From: Sphingoaurantiacus capsulatus
GTDB taxonomy: Bacteria > Pseudomonadota > Alphaproteobacteria > Sphingomonadales > Sphingomonadaceae
NCBI RefSeq assembly: GCF_042648405.1
Contig: NZ_JBHRXV010000001.1
Location: forward strand, 434,001 to 498,000
Reading direction: 5' to 3'
Length of the DNA: 64,000 bases
In this document: piece after piece, positions 35,899 to 43,787 of the stretch
How the letters are laid out: each line of letters opens with the position of its first letter
Numbering within the stretch: position 1 is the first letter of the stretch
Program-made: the position numbers and the translations under genes
The notes under the pieces: model-generated
What the model was told of the DNA's origin: nothing
The model's database searches: none
What the model saw: the letters and a program-made list of their open reading frames with translations, nothing else

Positions 35899-36480
35899 TC
35901 ATGCCGCCCACGGCCGCTCCTGCTTCAGCCGCGCCTCATAGGCGGCGATGTCGTCTTCCATCTGCGTGGTGAGGCCGATCTCGTCGAGGCCGTTCAGCAG
36001 GCAATGTTTGCGGAAGGGGTCGATCTCGAAGGCGAACCGGTCTTGGAAGGGCGTCGTCACCACCTGGTTCTCGAGGTCGACGGTGATCTCGTGCTCGGCC
36101 GCCACTTCCATCAGCCGGTCGACCTGCTCCTGCGGCAGCGCCACCAGCAGCATGCCGTTCTTGAACGAATTGCCGGCGAAGATGTCGGCGAAGCTCGGCG
36201 CGATCACCGTTCGGATGCCGAGGTCGGCGAGCGCCCAGGGGGCATGCTCGCGGCTGGAGCCGCAGCCGAAATTGTCGCCGGCGATCAGGATCGGCGCGCC
36301 GTTGTTGCGGGCATTGTCGAAGAGATTGTCGGGGTCCTCGCGCAGCGCGGCGAAGGCACCGGCACCGAGACCGTCGCGAGTCACCGTCTTCAGGAAACGC
36401 GCCGGGATGATCAGGTCGGTGTCGACATTCTTCTGCGCAAAGGGAATGGCGATGCCGGTCAGCGTATCGAAAGCCTGCAT
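35899..36480 (-). CDS. leuD: 3-isopropylmalate dehydratase small subunit
   Basis: LeuD pairs with LeuC to isomerise 2- to 3-isopropylmalate. The 193-residue protein shows 'VDTDLIIPARFLKTV', 'ILIAGDNFGCGSSREHAPWAL' (swivelling domain signature) and 'FAEDIFAGNSFKNGML'-type sequence at its middle. Its start at 36480 follows the leuC stop by 6 bp. Confidence 0.97.
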   Translation of the reverse strand: MQAFDTLTGIAIPFAQKNVDTDLIIPARFLKTVTRDGLGAGAFAALREDPDNLFDNARNNGAPILIAGDNFGCGSSREHAPWALADLGIRTVIAPSFADIFAGNSFKNGMLLVALPQEQVDRLMEVAAEHEITVDLENQVVTTPFQDRFAFEIDPFRKHCLLNGLDEIGLTTQMEDDIAAYEARLKQERPWAA

Positions 36481-36486
36481 GTTGGA

Positions 36487-37902
36487 TCAGCTCATCAGCT
36501 CGCGGACGTCGGTGAGGCGCCCGGTCACCGCCGCCGCCGCCGCCATCGCGGGGGAGAGGAGGTGGGTGCGCGCGCCCGGCCCCTGCCGGCCGACGAAATT
36601 GCGGTTGGAGGTGGAGGCGCAGCGCTCGCCCGCCGGCACCTTGTCGGGGTTCATGGCGAGGCACATCGAGCAGCCCGGCTCGCGCCAGTCGAAGCCGGCC
36701 TCGGTGAAGATGCGATCGAGGCCTTCGGCCTCGGCCTGCGCCTTCACCAGCCCGGAGCCCGGCACGACCAGCGCCTGCCGCACATTCGAGGCGACATGGC
36801 GGCCCTTCGCCACTTCGGCGGCGGCGCGCAGATCCTCGATGCGGCTGTTGGTGCAGCTGCCGATGAAGATATTCTCGACCGGCACGTCCTGCAGCCGGGT
36901 GCCCGGGGTCAGGCCCATGTAGGCGAGCGACTTGGCCGCCGCGTCGCGCTTCGCCGGATCGTCGAAGCTGTCGGGCGCCGGCACGGTGCCGGTGATCTCC
37001 ACCACATCCTCGGGGCTGGTGCCCCAGGTGACCAGCGGCGCGATCGCCGAGCCGTCGATCTCGACCAGCGTGTCATAGCGCGCGCCGGCGTCGGTCGGCA
37101 GCGAGCGCCAGTAAGCAACGGCGGAATCCCACTCGGCGGCCTGCGGCGCGCGCGGGCGGCCCTGCAGATACGCAAAGGTCTTGTCGTCGGGCGCGACGAG
37201 GCCCGAGCGCGCGCCGCCCTCGATGGCCATGTTGCAGAGGGTCATGCGCCCCTCCATCGACAGGTCGCGGATCGCCTGGCCGGTGAACTCCATGACATGG
37301 CCGGTGCCGCCAGCCGTGCCGAGGCGGCCGATCACCGCCAGCGCCACGTCCTTCGCCGTCACTGAGAAGCCGAGCGAGCCGGTGACGCGCACCTCCATCG
37401 TTTTCGACCGGCGCAGCAGCAGGGTCTGCGTCGCGAACACATGCTCGATCTCCGAGGTGCCGATGCCGAACGCCAGCGCGCCGAACGCGCCGTGCGTCGC
37501 GGTGTGGCTGTCGCCGCAGACGATGGTCAGGCCCGGCAAGGTGAAGCCCTGCTCCGGCCCGATGACATGGACGATGCCCTGCCGATCGTCGCCCATCGGG
37601 ATCAGCTCGACGCCGAACTCGGCGCAGTTGCGATCGAGCATGGCGAGCTGCGTCGTCGAATCCGGATCCGGATTGGGCAGGTGCCGCGCCTTGGTCGGCA
37701 CATTATGATCGGGGACCGCGAGCGTGAGGTCCGGCCGGCGCAGGCGACGGCCGGCGACGCGAAGCCCCTCGAACGCCTGCGGCGTCGTCACTTCATGGAT
37801 CAGGTGACGGTCGATCCAGATCAGGCTGGTGCCATCGTCACGCTGCGAGACAATATGGTCATCCCAGATTTTTTCGTACAGGGTGCGGGGCGTTTGCGAC
37901 AT
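36487..37902 (-). CDS. leuC: 3-isopropylmalate dehydratase large subunit
   Basis: LeuC is the [4Fe-4S] aconitase-type subunit. The 471-residue enzyme has 'VCGDSHTATHGAFGALAFG', the cluster cysteine in 'IGSCTNSRIEDLR', the pair in 'PGCSMCLAMNPD', and 'SNRNFVGRQG' near the C-terminus. ATG 37902 gives MSQTPRTLYEKIWDDH, the usual N-terminus; the longer frame is not conserved in form. It is the first gene of leuC-leuD-leuB. I looked for a leucine-rich leader peptide in the 142-bp upstream gap and saw none. Confidence 0.97.
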   Translation of the reverse strand: MSQTPRTLYEKIWDDHIVSQRDDGTSLIWIDRHLIHEVTTPQAFEGLRVAGRRLRRPDLTLAVPDHNVPTKARHLPNPDPDSTTQLAMLDRNCAEFGVELIPMGDDRQGIVHVIGPEQGFTLPGLTIVCGDSHTATHGAFGALAFGIGTSEIEHVFATQTLLLRRSKTMEVRVTGSLGFSVTAKDVALAVIGRLGTAGGTGHVMEFTGQAIRDLSMEGRMTLCNMAIEGGARSGLVAPDDKTFAYLQGRPRAPQAAEWDSAVAYWRSLPTDAGARYDTLVEIDGSAIAPLVTWGTSPEDVVEITGTVPAPDSFDDPAKRDAAAKSLAYMGLTPGTRLQDVPVENIFIGSCTNSRIEDLRAAAEVAKGRHVASNVRQALVVPGSGLVKAQAEAEGLDRIFTEAGFDWREPGCSMCLAMNPDKVPAGERCASTSNRNFVGRQGPGARTHLLSPAMAAAAAVTGRLTDVRELMS

Positions 37903-38044
37903 AATATTTCGCCTTTGCCCGGTTGCGGTCGGCGGGTCAACCGCCGCCTTGCCGCCGCGTCGAAGCGCCGGCTTGCACCGCGGCGTCTCGCATAGCACCT
38001 AGGGGGCCTGTTGCGCCGAATCGTGCGCCAACGGCGAGGATTTG

Positions 38045-38542
38045 ATGCAGTTGTGGCTCGGGTCTGTTGCGATGATGGGCGCCGCGCTGCTCGCGGCGGC
38101 TGCGGTCGCGCAGACAGCCCCCTCGCCTTCGCCCGCCCCGCAGACTGCCCCCGCGGTCCCGCCGCTGACGCCCGCGCAGGCCGCCGCCGCCGTGCTCGGG
38201 CGGTGGGAGACCTGCATTGATCTGACCGCCAACTTCCTCGCCCGCAGCGCCTTGAGCAGCGAGCGGTCGGCGCTGAAGGTGCAGGGGCGGTGCCTGCAGT
38301 TCCAGGATCTGGTGCGCGCGCCGCTGGCGGAATCGTTGCGCGAGATGATGTATGGCGCGTCGGAAGAACAGGTGACGGCGCAGACCGATGTCGCGGTGGA
38401 TTCGCTCCGCCGCCATATCCATGCCCGCTCGATCGCGCAGGTGAAGGCGGTTCGCGAGCGGCAGCGGAACGCGCTGCGCAACGACGCGCCGCGGACGCCG
38501 ACGCCGAAGGCCCCGCCCTCGGGCCCGCCGATCGGCAACTGA
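38045..38542 (+). CDS. Secreted protein of unknown function
   Basis: ATG 38045 follows GAGGA and opens a signal peptide (MQLWLGSVAMMGAALLAAAA, cut near VAQ), then a Pro/Ala linker. The mature domain of about 120 residues is helical with two cysteines ('GRWETCIDLTANFLAR', 'VQGRCLQFQDLVR') and a Pro/Ala/Lys-rich tail. It looks periplasmic. No family was recognised. It is divergent from leuC and convergent with rplS. Confidence 0.72.
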   Translation: MQLWLGSVAMMGAALLAAAAVAQTAPSPSPAPQTAPAVPPLTPAQAAAAVLGRWETCIDLTANFLARSALSSERSALKVQGRCLQFQDLVRAPLAESLREMMYGASEEQVTAQTDVAVDSLRRHIHARSIAQVKAVRERQRNALRNDAPRTPTPKAPPSGPPIGN

Positions 38543-38584
38543 AAGCAAAACGAAAGCGGCCGCCGGATTGCTCCGACGGCCGCT
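38541..38584 (-). terminator. Probable rho-independent terminator after rplS
   Basis: Reading on the minus strand after the rplS stop, the stem AGCGGCCG...CGGCCGCT (38584 to 38555), extended by CGGA/TCCG pairing across a short loop, is followed by TTTCGTTTTGCTTT. The stem can also end the opposite-strand gene, although the T-run there is weak. Confidence 0.7.
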
Positions 38585-38608
38585 GTTCTCCCAAAGTGCG
38601 TGCGGGGC

Positions 38609-38998
38609 CTATTCGGCCGCGACGCCCTTCGCCGGCTTGGTGTCGCGGCGCTCGGCGATACGCGCCGACTTGCCCGAGCGGCCACGCAGATAATAGAGCT
38701 TCGCGCGGCGCACGATGCCGCGGCGGACGAGCTCGATCGAATCGACGTTCGGCGAATAGAGCGGGAAGACGCGCTCGACGCCCTCACCGAAGCTCACCTT
38801 GCGAACGGTGAAATTGCTGTTGATGCCCTTGTTGGCGCGCGCGATGCACACGCCCTCGAAGAACTGAACGCGGCTGCGCTCGCCTTCGACGACCTTCACG
38901 CCGACGCGCAGCGTGTCGCCGGCGCGGAATTCCGGGATCTTCTTGTTGGCGCCGAGCTTCGCGACCTGTTCGGCCTCGATCTGCTGGATAAGGTTCAT
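38609..38998 (-). CDS. rplS: 50S ribosomal protein L19
   Basis: The 129-residue L19 opens MNLIQQIEAEQVAKLGANKK and shows 'FRAGDTLRVGVKVVEGERSR', 'FEGVCIARANKGINSNFTV' and 'RGIVRRAKLYYLRGRSGKSA'. It sits at the 30S-50S interface. The start overlaps the trmD stop by ATGA, so the two are translationally coupled. It is the last gene of the ffh-rpsP-rimM-vapBC-trmD-rplS run and is followed by a terminator hairpin. Confidence 0.97.
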   Translation of the reverse strand: MNLIQQIEAEQVAKLGANKKIPEFRAGDTLRVGVKVVEGERSRVQFFEGVCIARANKGINSNFTVRKVSFGEGVERVFPLYSPNVDSIELVRRGIVRRAKLYYLRGRSGKSARIAERRDTKPAKGVAAE

Positions 38999-39741
38999 GC
39001 CTTTTCGTCCTTGTTCTTTCGCCGCGCGCCAGAGGGCGACCTGACCCGAACGCTGTCGTAGCGTTCCCAAAGGTCCGGCCGCCGTAGCCGTGTGTCGGTC
39101 TCGGCCTGGGCCAGTCGCCAGGCGTCGATCCGCGCATGATCCCCCGATCGCAGCACTTCGGGGATCGTGCGCCCCTCCCACGCGGGTGGTCGGGTGTAGT
39201 GCGGATATTCGAGCAGGCCGCTTTCGAAGCTTTCCTGCTCTCCGCTCGAAGGCGCGCCCATTACACCGGGCAGCAGGCGCACGCAAGCATCGAGCAGCAC
39301 CAGCGCCGCCGTCTCGCCGCCCGACAGGATATAGTCGCCGATCGACACCGGCTCGACCCCCCGTCCCTCGAACAGCCGCTCGTCGAACCCTTCGAAGCGC
39401 CCGCACAGCAAGGTGACCCCCGGCCCCGCCGCCAGCTCGCGCACCCGCGCCTGCGTCAAAGGGGCGCCGCGCGGCGACATCGCCAGCACCGGCGCCGCCG
39501 GATTCCGCTCCCGCGCGGCATCCACCGCCCGCGCCAGCACATCGACCCGCAGCACCATGCCGGGGCCACCCCCGGCGGGCGTATCGTCGACCGAGCGGTG
39601 CTTGTCGGTGGCAAAGTCGCGAATGTTCACCGCCTCGAGCGACCAGCCGCCCTCCGCCATCGCGCGCCCTGCCAGGCTCTGCCCGAGCGGCCCGGGAAAC
39701 ATCTCCGGGTAGAGCGTCAGGATAGTGGCGGCCCAGATCAT
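38995..39741 (-). CDS. trmD: tRNA (guanine37-N1)-methyltransferase
   Basis: TrmD makes m1G37 in tRNAs and prevents +1 frameshifting. The 248-residue SPOUT enzyme has 'ATILTLYPEMFPGPLGQS', 'VDDTPAGGGPGMVLRVDV', 'LLCGRFEGFDERL' and the knot region 'VSIGDYILSGGETAALVL'. Its start overlaps the vapC stop by four bases (39738-39741), so a toxin gene immediately precedes this essential enzyme. Its stop overlaps the rplS start. Confidence 0.97.
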   Translation of the reverse strand: MIWAATILTLYPEMFPGPLGQSLAGRAMAEGGWSLEAVNIRDFATDKHRSVDDTPAGGGPGMVLRVDVLARAVDAARERNPAAPVLAMSPRGAPLTQARVRELAAGPGVTLLCGRFEGFDERLFEGRGVEPVSIGDYILSGGETAALVLLDACVRLLPGVMGAPSSGEQESFESGLLEYPHYTRPPAWEGRTIPEVLRSGDHARIDAWRLAQAETDTRLRRPDLWERYDSVRVRSPSGARRKNKDEKA

Positions 39742-40130
39742 GAGGCAGTCCAGTTCTCGACGCGCAGGCCTTTGACGTCGCCAAAATCGCGCGGATTGTT
39801 GGTGACGAGCGTCAGGTCCAGCGAGCGGGCATGGGCGGCGATCAGGCGGTCGAAGCTCGCCCGCTTCACGCCGATCTCGCGCGCCAGCGAGCCATAGTCG
39901 TCCGCCGCCTTCGCATCGAAATCGTGCAAGGTCAGCGTGCCGATCAGCACGTCGAGGCGGCGCTGATCATCGGGTTCGGCACCTGGATGGCGTGCGCCCA
40001 CCCGCAATTCAGCGAGCGTGATCGCCGAAATGGCGAGGCCGCTGTTGTAGAACTGGCGGACGCGGGCGCGCAGGACATCGCTGCGCCCGAGCGCGAAATC
40101 GATGCAGACATTGGTATCGAGCATGAACAT
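39738..40130 (-). CDS. vapC: VapC-type PIN-domain toxin inside the rpsP-trmD operon
   Basis: This 130-residue PIN toxin has 'FMLDTNVCIDFAL' (first Asp), 'ISAITLAELRVGAR' (Glu) and 'ASFDRLIAAHARSLDLTLVTNN' (further Asp). This matches the VapC subtype that cuts tRNA(fMet), as in enterobacterial VapC, so that target is a reasonable guess. Its ATG overlaps the vapB stop (TGATG) and its stop overlaps the trmD start. Catalytic residues are intact. Confidence 0.92.
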   Translation of the reverse strand: MFMLDTNVCIDFALGRSDVLRARVRQFYNSGLAISAITLAELRVGARHPGAEPDDQRRLDVLIGTLTLHDFDAKAADDYGSLAREIGVKRASFDRLIAAHARSLDLTLVTNNPRDFGDVKGLRVENWTAS

Positions 40131-40393
40131 CAGGCGGCGCGCGGCTGTCCGTCCCAGTCACGCTCCGCCTGCTCGATGTCGCCCCGGCCTTCCGCCATGA
40201 AACCCGCAGAAAAGGCGCCGAACAGGCTGTCGAGGACGCGGGCGCCATCCTGCTCGCGCCAGAAGCTGAAGCTGCCGTCATCGTGGGGCACGAGGATCAC
40301 GTCATCGCCTTCGGTCAGGCCTGCCGACTTCGGCAGCCTGACGGCGACTGAATTGCCTGACTTGAAGGTCTTGGTCTTCCACTGACGCGGCAT
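40130..40393 (-). CDS. vapB: VapB antitoxin of the SpoVT/AbrB fold
   Basis: The 87-residue protein opens MPRQWKTKTFKSGNSVAVRL, the swapped-hairpin AbrB/MazE-like DNA-binding domain ('GNSVAVRLPKSAGLTEGDDV'), and has a C-terminal tail 'SLFGAFSAGFMAEGRGD' that would bind the VapC groove. The start at 40393 is followed upstream by two GTATATAC boxes, the likely operator. It lies 30 bp after the rimM stop. Together with vapC it interrupts the normal rimM-trmD order. Confidence 0.9.
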   Translation of the reverse strand: MPRQWKTKTFKSGNSVAVRLPKSAGLTEGDDVILVPHDDGSFSFWREQDGARVLDSLFGAFSAGFMAEGRGDIEQAERDWDGQPRAA

Positions 40394-40401
40394 CGCCGTC
40401 T

Positions 40402-40424
40402 CCGTATATACCAGCCGTATATAC
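40402..40424. promoter_or_regulatory. Two CCGTATATAC boxes, probable VapB operator
   Basis: CCGTATATAC occurs at 40402-40411 and again at 40415-40424; each contains the 8-bp palindrome GTATATAC. The second copy runs into the rimM stop codon. GTATATAC-like boxes are typical for AbrB-type VapB antitoxins, and an AT-rich internal promoter for vapBC-trmD-rplS is plausible here. Confidence 0.6.
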
Positions 40425-40915
40425 TATTGGACGTAAGCCGGTTCAATCACCACGCTCGCGCCCACCTCGGGCACGGCCTCGGGCCGGAACGGCACCATGA
40501 AGCGCTTGCCGTCGGCTTTCTCGATTTCGAGGATGTCGCCGGCGCCGAAATTCTCGACGGCGACGATGGTGCCGATCGCCTCGCCCTCGGTCGTGGCGGC
40601 GGGCAGGCCGATCAGGTCGCTGTGGTAGAATTCGCCCTCGTCGAGCGTGGGCAGGTCGCCGCGGTCGACGGTCAGCACCGTGCCGCGAAGCGCCTCGGCG
40701 TCATCACGCGAGGAGACCTCGGCAAAGCGGGCGATGGCGTCGGGCTTGCCGGGCTTCACCGACTTCAGGGTCAGCGTCTGCCCGGCGGCCTCGAACGTCT
40801 TGTGACGACGGAGCGAGTCCAGCCCTTCGGCGAAGACCTTGAGGCGCACCTCGCCGCCGATGCCGTGTGCTCCGGCAACGGCGGCGAGGGTTACGCGGCT
40901 CTTGTCGTCGGCCAA
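40424..40915 (-). CDS. rimM: 16S rRNA processing protein RimM
   Basis: RimM binds S19 and helps mature the 3' domain of 16S rRNA. The 163-residue protein has 'AAVAGAHGIGGEVRLKVFAE' in its N-terminal barrel and the PRC-barrel part 'EGEFYHSDLIGLPAAT', 'ILEIEKADGKRFMVPF', with 'PEVGASVVIEP' near the end. It starts 6 bp after the rpsP stop. Confidence 0.95.
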   Translation of the reverse strand: MADDKSRVTLAAVAGAHGIGGEVRLKVFAEGLDSLRRHKTFEAAGQTLTLKSVKPGKPDAIARFAEVSSRDDAEALRGTVLTVDRGDLPTLDEGEFYHSDLIGLPAATTEGEAIGTIVAVENFGAGDILEIEKADGKRFMVPFRPEAVPEVGASVVIEPAYVQ

Positions 40916-40921
40916 GGGCTG

Positions 40922-41539
40922 TTAGCCCTTGGTCTCTTCGTCGGTCGCTTCGGCGGCGGGAGCCTCCTCGGCGGGAGCTTCCTCAGCAGCCGGGGCTTCC
41001 TCGGCAGCGGCCGGAGCTTCTTCAGCAGCGGCCTCGGCCGGCGCTTCCTCAGCGGCGGCCTCAGCGGGCGCTTCCTCAGCCGCAGGGGCCTCTTCGGCAG
41101 CAACCTGGGCGGCGGGCGCCTCAGCCTCGGTGGCCTCGACCTCGGCCGGGGCTTCCTCGACCGCCGGTGCGGCGGCGGCTTCGGCCTCGGCAGCTTCGCG
41201 CTCAGCGGCCTTGGTGGCGCGAGCCTCGACGCGCTCCTTGGCCTTCTCGCCAGGGGCCGCCTTGTTCGGGTTGTTCTTCGCGACGCGCTCACGGACGCCG
41301 GCGGCGTCGAGGAAGCGGGCGACGCGGTCGGACGGCTGCGCGCCGACGCTCAGCCAATGCTTGGCGCGGTCGGTGTCGAGCTTCACGCGCTCGGGCGAAT
41401 CCTTCGCGAGCAGCGGGTTGTAGGTGCCGAGCTTCTCGATGAAGCGGCCGTCGCGCGCGTTGCGCGAGTCCGTGACGATGATGCGGTAATAGGGACGCTT
41501 CTTCGCGCCACCGCGCGCCAGCCGGATTGCAAGAGCCAT
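40922..41539 (-). CDS. rpsP: 30S ribosomal protein S16 with a long Ala/Glu/Pro tail
   Basis: The first ~80 residues are normal S16: 'MALAIRLARGGAKKRPYYRI', 'RDGRFIEKLGTYNPL', 'RAKHWLSVGAQPSDRVARFL'. The remaining ~120 residues form a low-complexity acidic tail that repeats EEAPA/AAEEAPA-type units and ends TDEETKG. Many alphaproteobacterial S16 proteins carry an extension, but 205 residues is long. The tail is disordered in form, and its repetitive DNA could vary in length by slippage. It is followed by rimM 6 bp later. Confidence 0.95.
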   Translation of the reverse strand: MALAIRLARGGAKKRPYYRIIVTDSRNARDGRFIEKLGTYNPLLAKDSPERVKLDTDRAKHWLSVGAQPSDRVARFLDAAGVRERVAKNNPNKAAPGEKAKERVEARATKAAEREAAEAEAAAAPAVEEAPAEVEATEAEAPAAQVAAEEAPAAEEAPAEAAAEEAPAEAAAEEAPAAAEEAPAAEEAPAEEAPAAEATDEETKG

Positions 41540-41565
41540 GTTCAGTCCTTCCTTGGTATCTTCAA

Positions 41566-43023
41566 TTAGCGTTTGTTGAACTTGTCGAAGCCCGGCGGCA
41601 GCATGCCGCCCGGCAGCTGGGGCATCGCGCCGCCGGGACCACCCGCCCCGCCGCCGCCGCCCAGCAGCCCGCCAAGGCCGCCGGGCATCTTGCCCATCAT
41701 CTTCATCAGGCCACCCATGCCGCCCATCTTGCGGATCTTCTTCATGGCGTTGGCCATTTCCTGATGCATCTTCAGGAGCTTGTTGACCTCCTGAACGGTC
41801 GTGCCGGCGCCGTTGGCAATGCGGATCTTGCGCTTGGCCGCGATGATCTCGGGCTTCACCCGCTCCTTCGGCGTCATCGACAGGATGACCGCTTCCAGGC
41901 GAGCCAGCGTCTTGTCGTTGACGCCCGCGGCCTCGGCCTGCTTCTGCATCTTGCCCATGCCGGGCAGCATGCCCATCAGCGCGCCCATGCCGCCCATGCG
42001 CTTCATCTGCATCAGCTGCGAGCGAAGGTCGTTCATGTCGAACTGACCCTTCGCCATCTTGGCGGCGAGCTTCTCGGCCTCCTCGGCCTCGATGGTCTCG
42101 GCGGCCCGCTCGACGAGGCTGACGACGTCGCCCATGCCGAGGATGCGGCCGGCGACGCGCTGCGGATCGAAGGCGTCGAGCGCGTCGAGCTTCTCGCCCG
42201 TGCCCGCGAACTTGATCGGCTTGCCGGTGACGGCACGCATCGACAGCGAGGCGCCGCCGCGGGCGTCGCCGTCCAGGCGGGTCAGCACCACGCCGGTCAG
42301 CTCGACCTGCCCCGCGAAGGACTGGGCGACGTTGACGGCGTCCTGGCCGGTCAGCGCATCGACGACGAGCAGGATCTCGTGCGGATCGGTGGTCGCCGCC
42401 ACCGCCTGCATCTCCGCCATCAGCGCCTGATCGACGTGGAGGCGGCCGGCGGTGTCGAGCAGCACGACGTCGAAGCCCTGCAGCTTCGCCGCCTGCATGG
42501 CGCGCCGCGCGATATCGACCGGCTGCTGGCCGGCGATGATCGGCAAGGTGGCGACATTCACCTGCTCGCCGAGGATGCGAAGCTGCTCCTGCGCCGCCGG
42601 ACGGTTCACGTCGAGCGACGCCATCATCACCTTCTTGCGCTCTTTCTCCGAAAGGCGCTTGGCGATCTTGGCGGTGGTGGTGGTCTTACCCGAGCCCTGA
42701 AGGCCGACCATCATGATGACGGCGGGCGGGGTGACGCCCAGTTCGAGCGCCTCACCGGTGCCGCCGAGCATCTCGATCAGCGCGTCGTGGACGATCTTGA
42801 CGACCTGCTGCCCCGGCGTGACCGAGCGGGTGACCTCGGCGCCGATCGCGCGCTCGGTGACCTTGTCGACGAAATCCTTGACGACGGGGAGCGCGACGTC
42901 GGCCTCGAGCAGCGCGACCCGCACCTCGCGCATCGCCGCACGCACGTCCGCCTCCGTCAGCGCACCGCGGCCGCGGAGCTTGTCGAAGACGCCGGACAGG
43001 CGGTCTGAAAGGCTCTCGAACAT
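41566..43023 (-). CDS. ffh: Signal recognition particle protein Ffh
   Basis: Ffh binds 4.5S RNA and signal sequences and hands ribosomes to FtsY. The 485-residue protein has the N domain, G domain motifs 'GLQGSGKTTTTAKIA', 'DVNRPAAQEQLR', 'LLDTAGRLHVD', 'TRLDGDARGG', and a Met-rich M domain (MGGMGALMGMLPGMGKMQ). The tail is Gly-rich. ATG 43023 is chosen over TTG 43026. In the 5' leader a GTTTCGC/GCGAAAC hairpin (43041-43062) is visible. rpsP follows after 26 bp. Confidence 0.97.
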   Translation of the reverse strand: MFESLSDRLSGVFDKLRGRGALTEADVRAAMREVRVALLEADVALPVVKDFVDKVTERAIGAEVTRSVTPGQQVVKIVHDALIEMLGGTGEALELGVTPPAVIMMVGLQGSGKTTTTAKIAKRLSEKERKKVMMASLDVNRPAAQEQLRILGEQVNVATLPIIAGQQPVDIARRAMQAAKLQGFDVVLLDTAGRLHVDQALMAEMQAVAATTDPHEILLVVDALTGQDAVNVAQSFAGQVELTGVVLTRLDGDARGGASLSMRAVTGKPIKFAGTGEKLDALDAFDPQRVAGRILGMGDVVSLVERAAETIEAEEAEKLAAKMAKGQFDMNDLRSQLMQMKRMGGMGALMGMLPGMGKMQKQAEAAGVNDKTLARLEAVILSMTPKERVKPEIIAAKRKIRIANGAGTTVQEVNKLLKMHQEMANAMKKIRKMGGMGGLMKMMGKMPGGLGGLLGGGGGAGGPGGAMPQLPGGMLPPGFDKFNKR

Positions 43024-43170
43024 CAACTTGACCCCAAACGGTTTCGCGCCGGTGGGCGAAACCTCGCTGACCGGCGTGCATCCGTGGACGCGTTCAATAC
43101 TGGCATTTCCGGCTGGAAAAGCGGGTGCGAGGTAGCGCCGTAGGGGGCGAGAGTCAATGTTTGGGGTGCG

Positions 43171-43356
43171 TCACTCGTAGTGATGGAAGCGAATCCGCTG
43201 CAGCCAGTGGATACGCTTTTCGAACTCTTTGCTCAGATAGGCGGTACGCGCGATGCGGAGCCGCATTTCGCAGCGAGCGATTTCCGCATCGAGTTCGGCG
43301 AGCGTCAGCTTTAGCACATCGGCTTCATGTTCAAGCACACCCGTACGCTTGCCCAT
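43171..43356 (-). CDS. Small charged protein coupled to vapC
   Basis: The 61-residue frame (MGKRTGVLEHEADVLKLTLA start) begins inside the vapC stop (TGATG), so it would be translated with the toxin. It is rich in charged residues, with heptad-like 'LAELDAEIARCEMRLRIA', and ends in 'WLQRIRFHHYE'. I recognise no family. Coupling and composition favour a real gene, but its short length leaves doubt. It could be a third toxin-antitoxin component or a passenger. Confidence 0.5.
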   Translation of the reverse strand: MGKRTGVLEHEADVLKLTLAELDAEIARCEMRLRIARTAYLSKEFEKRIHWLQRIRFHHYE

Positions 43357-43787
43357 CAGGCGCTCGCGAACAACTCGGTCGGCACGCCAAGCGCCGGGCC
43401 GGCTTCAGCGAGCCGTCGGTCAAGCGTGTGAACCGTCGCGCCGTGCTCCGAGGCAATTGCGAGGTGCAGTGCGTCGCCAGCGCGAAGGCCGAGGTTGTGC
43501 TGATCGACGAACTTTGCCGCGGAGCGAAACTGCGCGCCTGTCACGGTCAACACCGTGAAGCTTTCGGCGACGAGTTGGTTGAACGTCGCGAGCGCCGCCG
43601 CACGCTGCGGCAGGTCGATCTGGCCGGTGCGCAGCTTGATCGCCAGCGCCGAGGACAGTTCGGTGATCGTCCAGTCGCTGATCCGAATCTGCGCCGCGTC
43701 CTGTTCGCCCAGCCACGTCTGGACACGCGGCGTCATCACCTCGTTGGAAAGCGCCGCGGCGATCAGCGACGTATCGAGATAGAGCAT
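43356..43787 (-). CDS. vapC: VapC-type PIN-domain toxin
   Basis: The 143-residue PIN protein has 'LYLDTSLIAAALSNE' (Asp), 'ISDWTITELSSALA' (Glu), 'GLRAGDALHLAIASEHGATV' and 'HTLDRRLAEAG' (two Asp), which is the VapC active-site set. ATG 43787 overlaps the antitoxin stop as TGATG. Pairing with a Phd/YefM antitoxin is common for this subtype. Confidence 0.9.
   Translation of the reverse strand: MLYLDTSLIAAALSNEVMTPRVQTWLGEQDAAQIRISDWTITELSSALAIKLRTGQIDLPQRAAALATFNQLVAESFTVLTVTGAQFRSAAKFVDQHNLGLRAGDALHLAIASEHGATVHTLDRRLAEAGPALGVPTELFASA

Noticed and set aside
37903..38044. Leucine attenuator ahead of leuC
   Set aside because: No leader frame with Leu codons and no terminator/antiterminator pair was seen in the gap.
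38609..39784. A 391-codon open frame running through rplS and antiparallel-phase trmD
   Set aside because: Only the last 129 codons are L19; the rest is an out-of-phase reading of trmD, which is intact in its own frame.
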